Source: Leminorella richardii
Lineage (GTDB): Bacteria; Pseudomonadota; Gammaproteobacteria; Enterobacterales; Enterobacteriaceae
DNA: 64,000 nt
Direction of reading: 5' to 3'
Assembly (NCBI RefSeq): GCF_900478135.1
Contig: NZ_LS483470.1
Coordinates: 3,433,001 to 3,497,000, forward strand
A program made the position numbers and the translations under genes. How positions within the stretch are numbered: position 1 is the first letter of the stretch; each line of letters starts with the position of its first letter. The notes under the pieces were generated by a model. It made no database searches, had not been told where the DNA came from, and saw only the letters and a list, made by a program, of their open reading frames with translations. This document shows, piece by piece, positions 63,381 through 64,000 of the stretch.

Positions 63381-64000
63381 TTAGTTCGCTGCTGCGCTCA
63401 GGGTGCCCTGATCGATAGCCACGCCCGCACCCATAGTGGTGGACAGACTGATCTTCTTAATAAAGACGCCCTTGGCGGTAGAAGGCTTAGCCTTCTTCAG
63501 CGCGGACAGCAGAGACTCTAAGTTCTCCTGCAGTTTATCTGCATCGAAATCAACCTTACCAATCGTGGTATGGATGATACCGTTTTTGTCGTTGCGATAG
63601 CGAACCTGACCGGCTTTAGCGTTTTTAACCGCTTCAGCGACGTTCGGGGTTACGGTGCCGACTTTCGGGTTAGGCATCAGGCCGCGTGGACCTAAAACCT
63701 GGCCCAGCTGGCCAACAACGCGCATAGCGTCTGGAGAAGCGATAACAACGTCAAAGTTCATTTCGCCTTTCTTGATCTGGTCAGCCAGATCTTCCATACC
63801 TACCAGGTCAGCGCCGGCTGCTTTTGCAGCTTCAGCGTTAGCGCCCTGAGTAAATACGGCGACGCGAACGGTACGACCGGTGCCGTGAGGCAGAACGGTA
63901 GCGCCGCGAACGTTTTGGTCTGATTTACGAGCGTCGATACCGAGGTTAACGGCAACGTCGACACTTTCAACGAACTTGGCAGTTGCCAGTTCTTTCAGCA
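63381..64000 (-). CDS. rplA: 50S ribosomal protein L1, 5' end cut by window edge
   Basis: About 206 of the usual 234 residues are present, lacking the first 28 or so. The visible part starts LKELATAKFVESVDVAVNLG and includes LGPRGLMPNPKVGTVT and GQVRYRNDKNG, all standard L1 sequence. L1 forms the mobile stalk at the E site and autoregulates rplKA. It ends 328 bp before rplJ. Confidence 0.97.
   Translation of the reverse strand, partial: LKELATAKFVESVDVAVNLGIDARKSDQNVRGATVLPHGTGRTVRVAVFTQGANAEAAKAAGADLVGMEDLADQIKKGEMNFDVVIASPDAMRVVGQLGQVLGPRGLMPNPKVGTVTPNVAEAVKNAKAGQVRYRNDKNGIIHTTIGKVDFDADKLQENLESLLSALKKAKPSTAKGVFIKKISLSTTMGAGVAIDQGTLSAAAN

Overview
The window is chromosomal DNA from a member of the Enterobacterales. 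Several products read almost residue for residue like E. coli housekeeping proteins: RpoB (1342 aa), RpoC (1407 aa, GTG start), L7/L12 (121 aa), L10 (165 aa), Acs (652 aa), GltP, ActP/YjcH, KdgR, MdaB, CbrA and the lipoprotein YjeI. The gene order is rearranged relative to E. coli: actP lies tail-to-tail with rpoC, and gltP diverges directly from acs with no nrf operon between them. The genus cannot be settled from sequence reading alone; a non-Enterobacteriaceae family of the order (for example Budviciaceae or Yersiniaceae) is a guess.

Region 1 (1-20.9 kb, all minus strand) is most of a type VI secretion (T6SS) locus, read right to left: tssB, tssC, tssK, tssL, an OmpA-domain protein, hcp, clpV/tssH, vgrG, an effector cassette and tssM, which runs off the left edge. 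The cassette holds a Tli3-like immunity protein with two copies of its domain, a Tle3-type lipase, a membrane protein and a PAAR tip protein. tssA, E, F, G and J are not seen and presumably lie to the left. The cassette, together with the 3' end of vgrG and the 5' end of tssM, is visibly AT-richer than the rest of the locus, which suggests replacement by recombination. VgrG carries two long Gly/Ala/Ser-rich insertions.

Region 2 (20.9-32 kb) is a surface-adhesin island: yjeI, a 2491-aa autotransporter with a nearly perfect 441-bp tandem repeat array, a long AT-rich non-coding stretch with an apparently broken small gene, and a small PapI/FaeA-type regulator. One Dam site in PapI-type sequence context lies upstream of the adhesin gene, so phase-variable control is possible.

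Region 3 (32-46.7 kb) holds metabolic and regulatory genes: a D-2-hydroxyacid dehydrogenase, cbrA, kdgR, a co-directional set of AraC regulator, LysE exporter, quinone-reductase-like dehydrogenase and rnz, then mdaB diverging from azlC-azlD, two adjacent paralogous GAF-PAS-PAS-GGDEF diguanylate cyclases, and a TetR-MATE efflux pair.

Region 4 (46.8-64 kb) holds gltP, the acs-yjcH-actP acetate operon, and the rplA-rplJ-rplL-rpoB-rpoC operon (minus strand, rplA cut by the right edge). The latter keeps the L10 autoregulatory leader, here with an extra AT-rich stem, and the rplL-rpoB attenuator. A 127-bp ERIC element is inserted between rpoB and rpoC.
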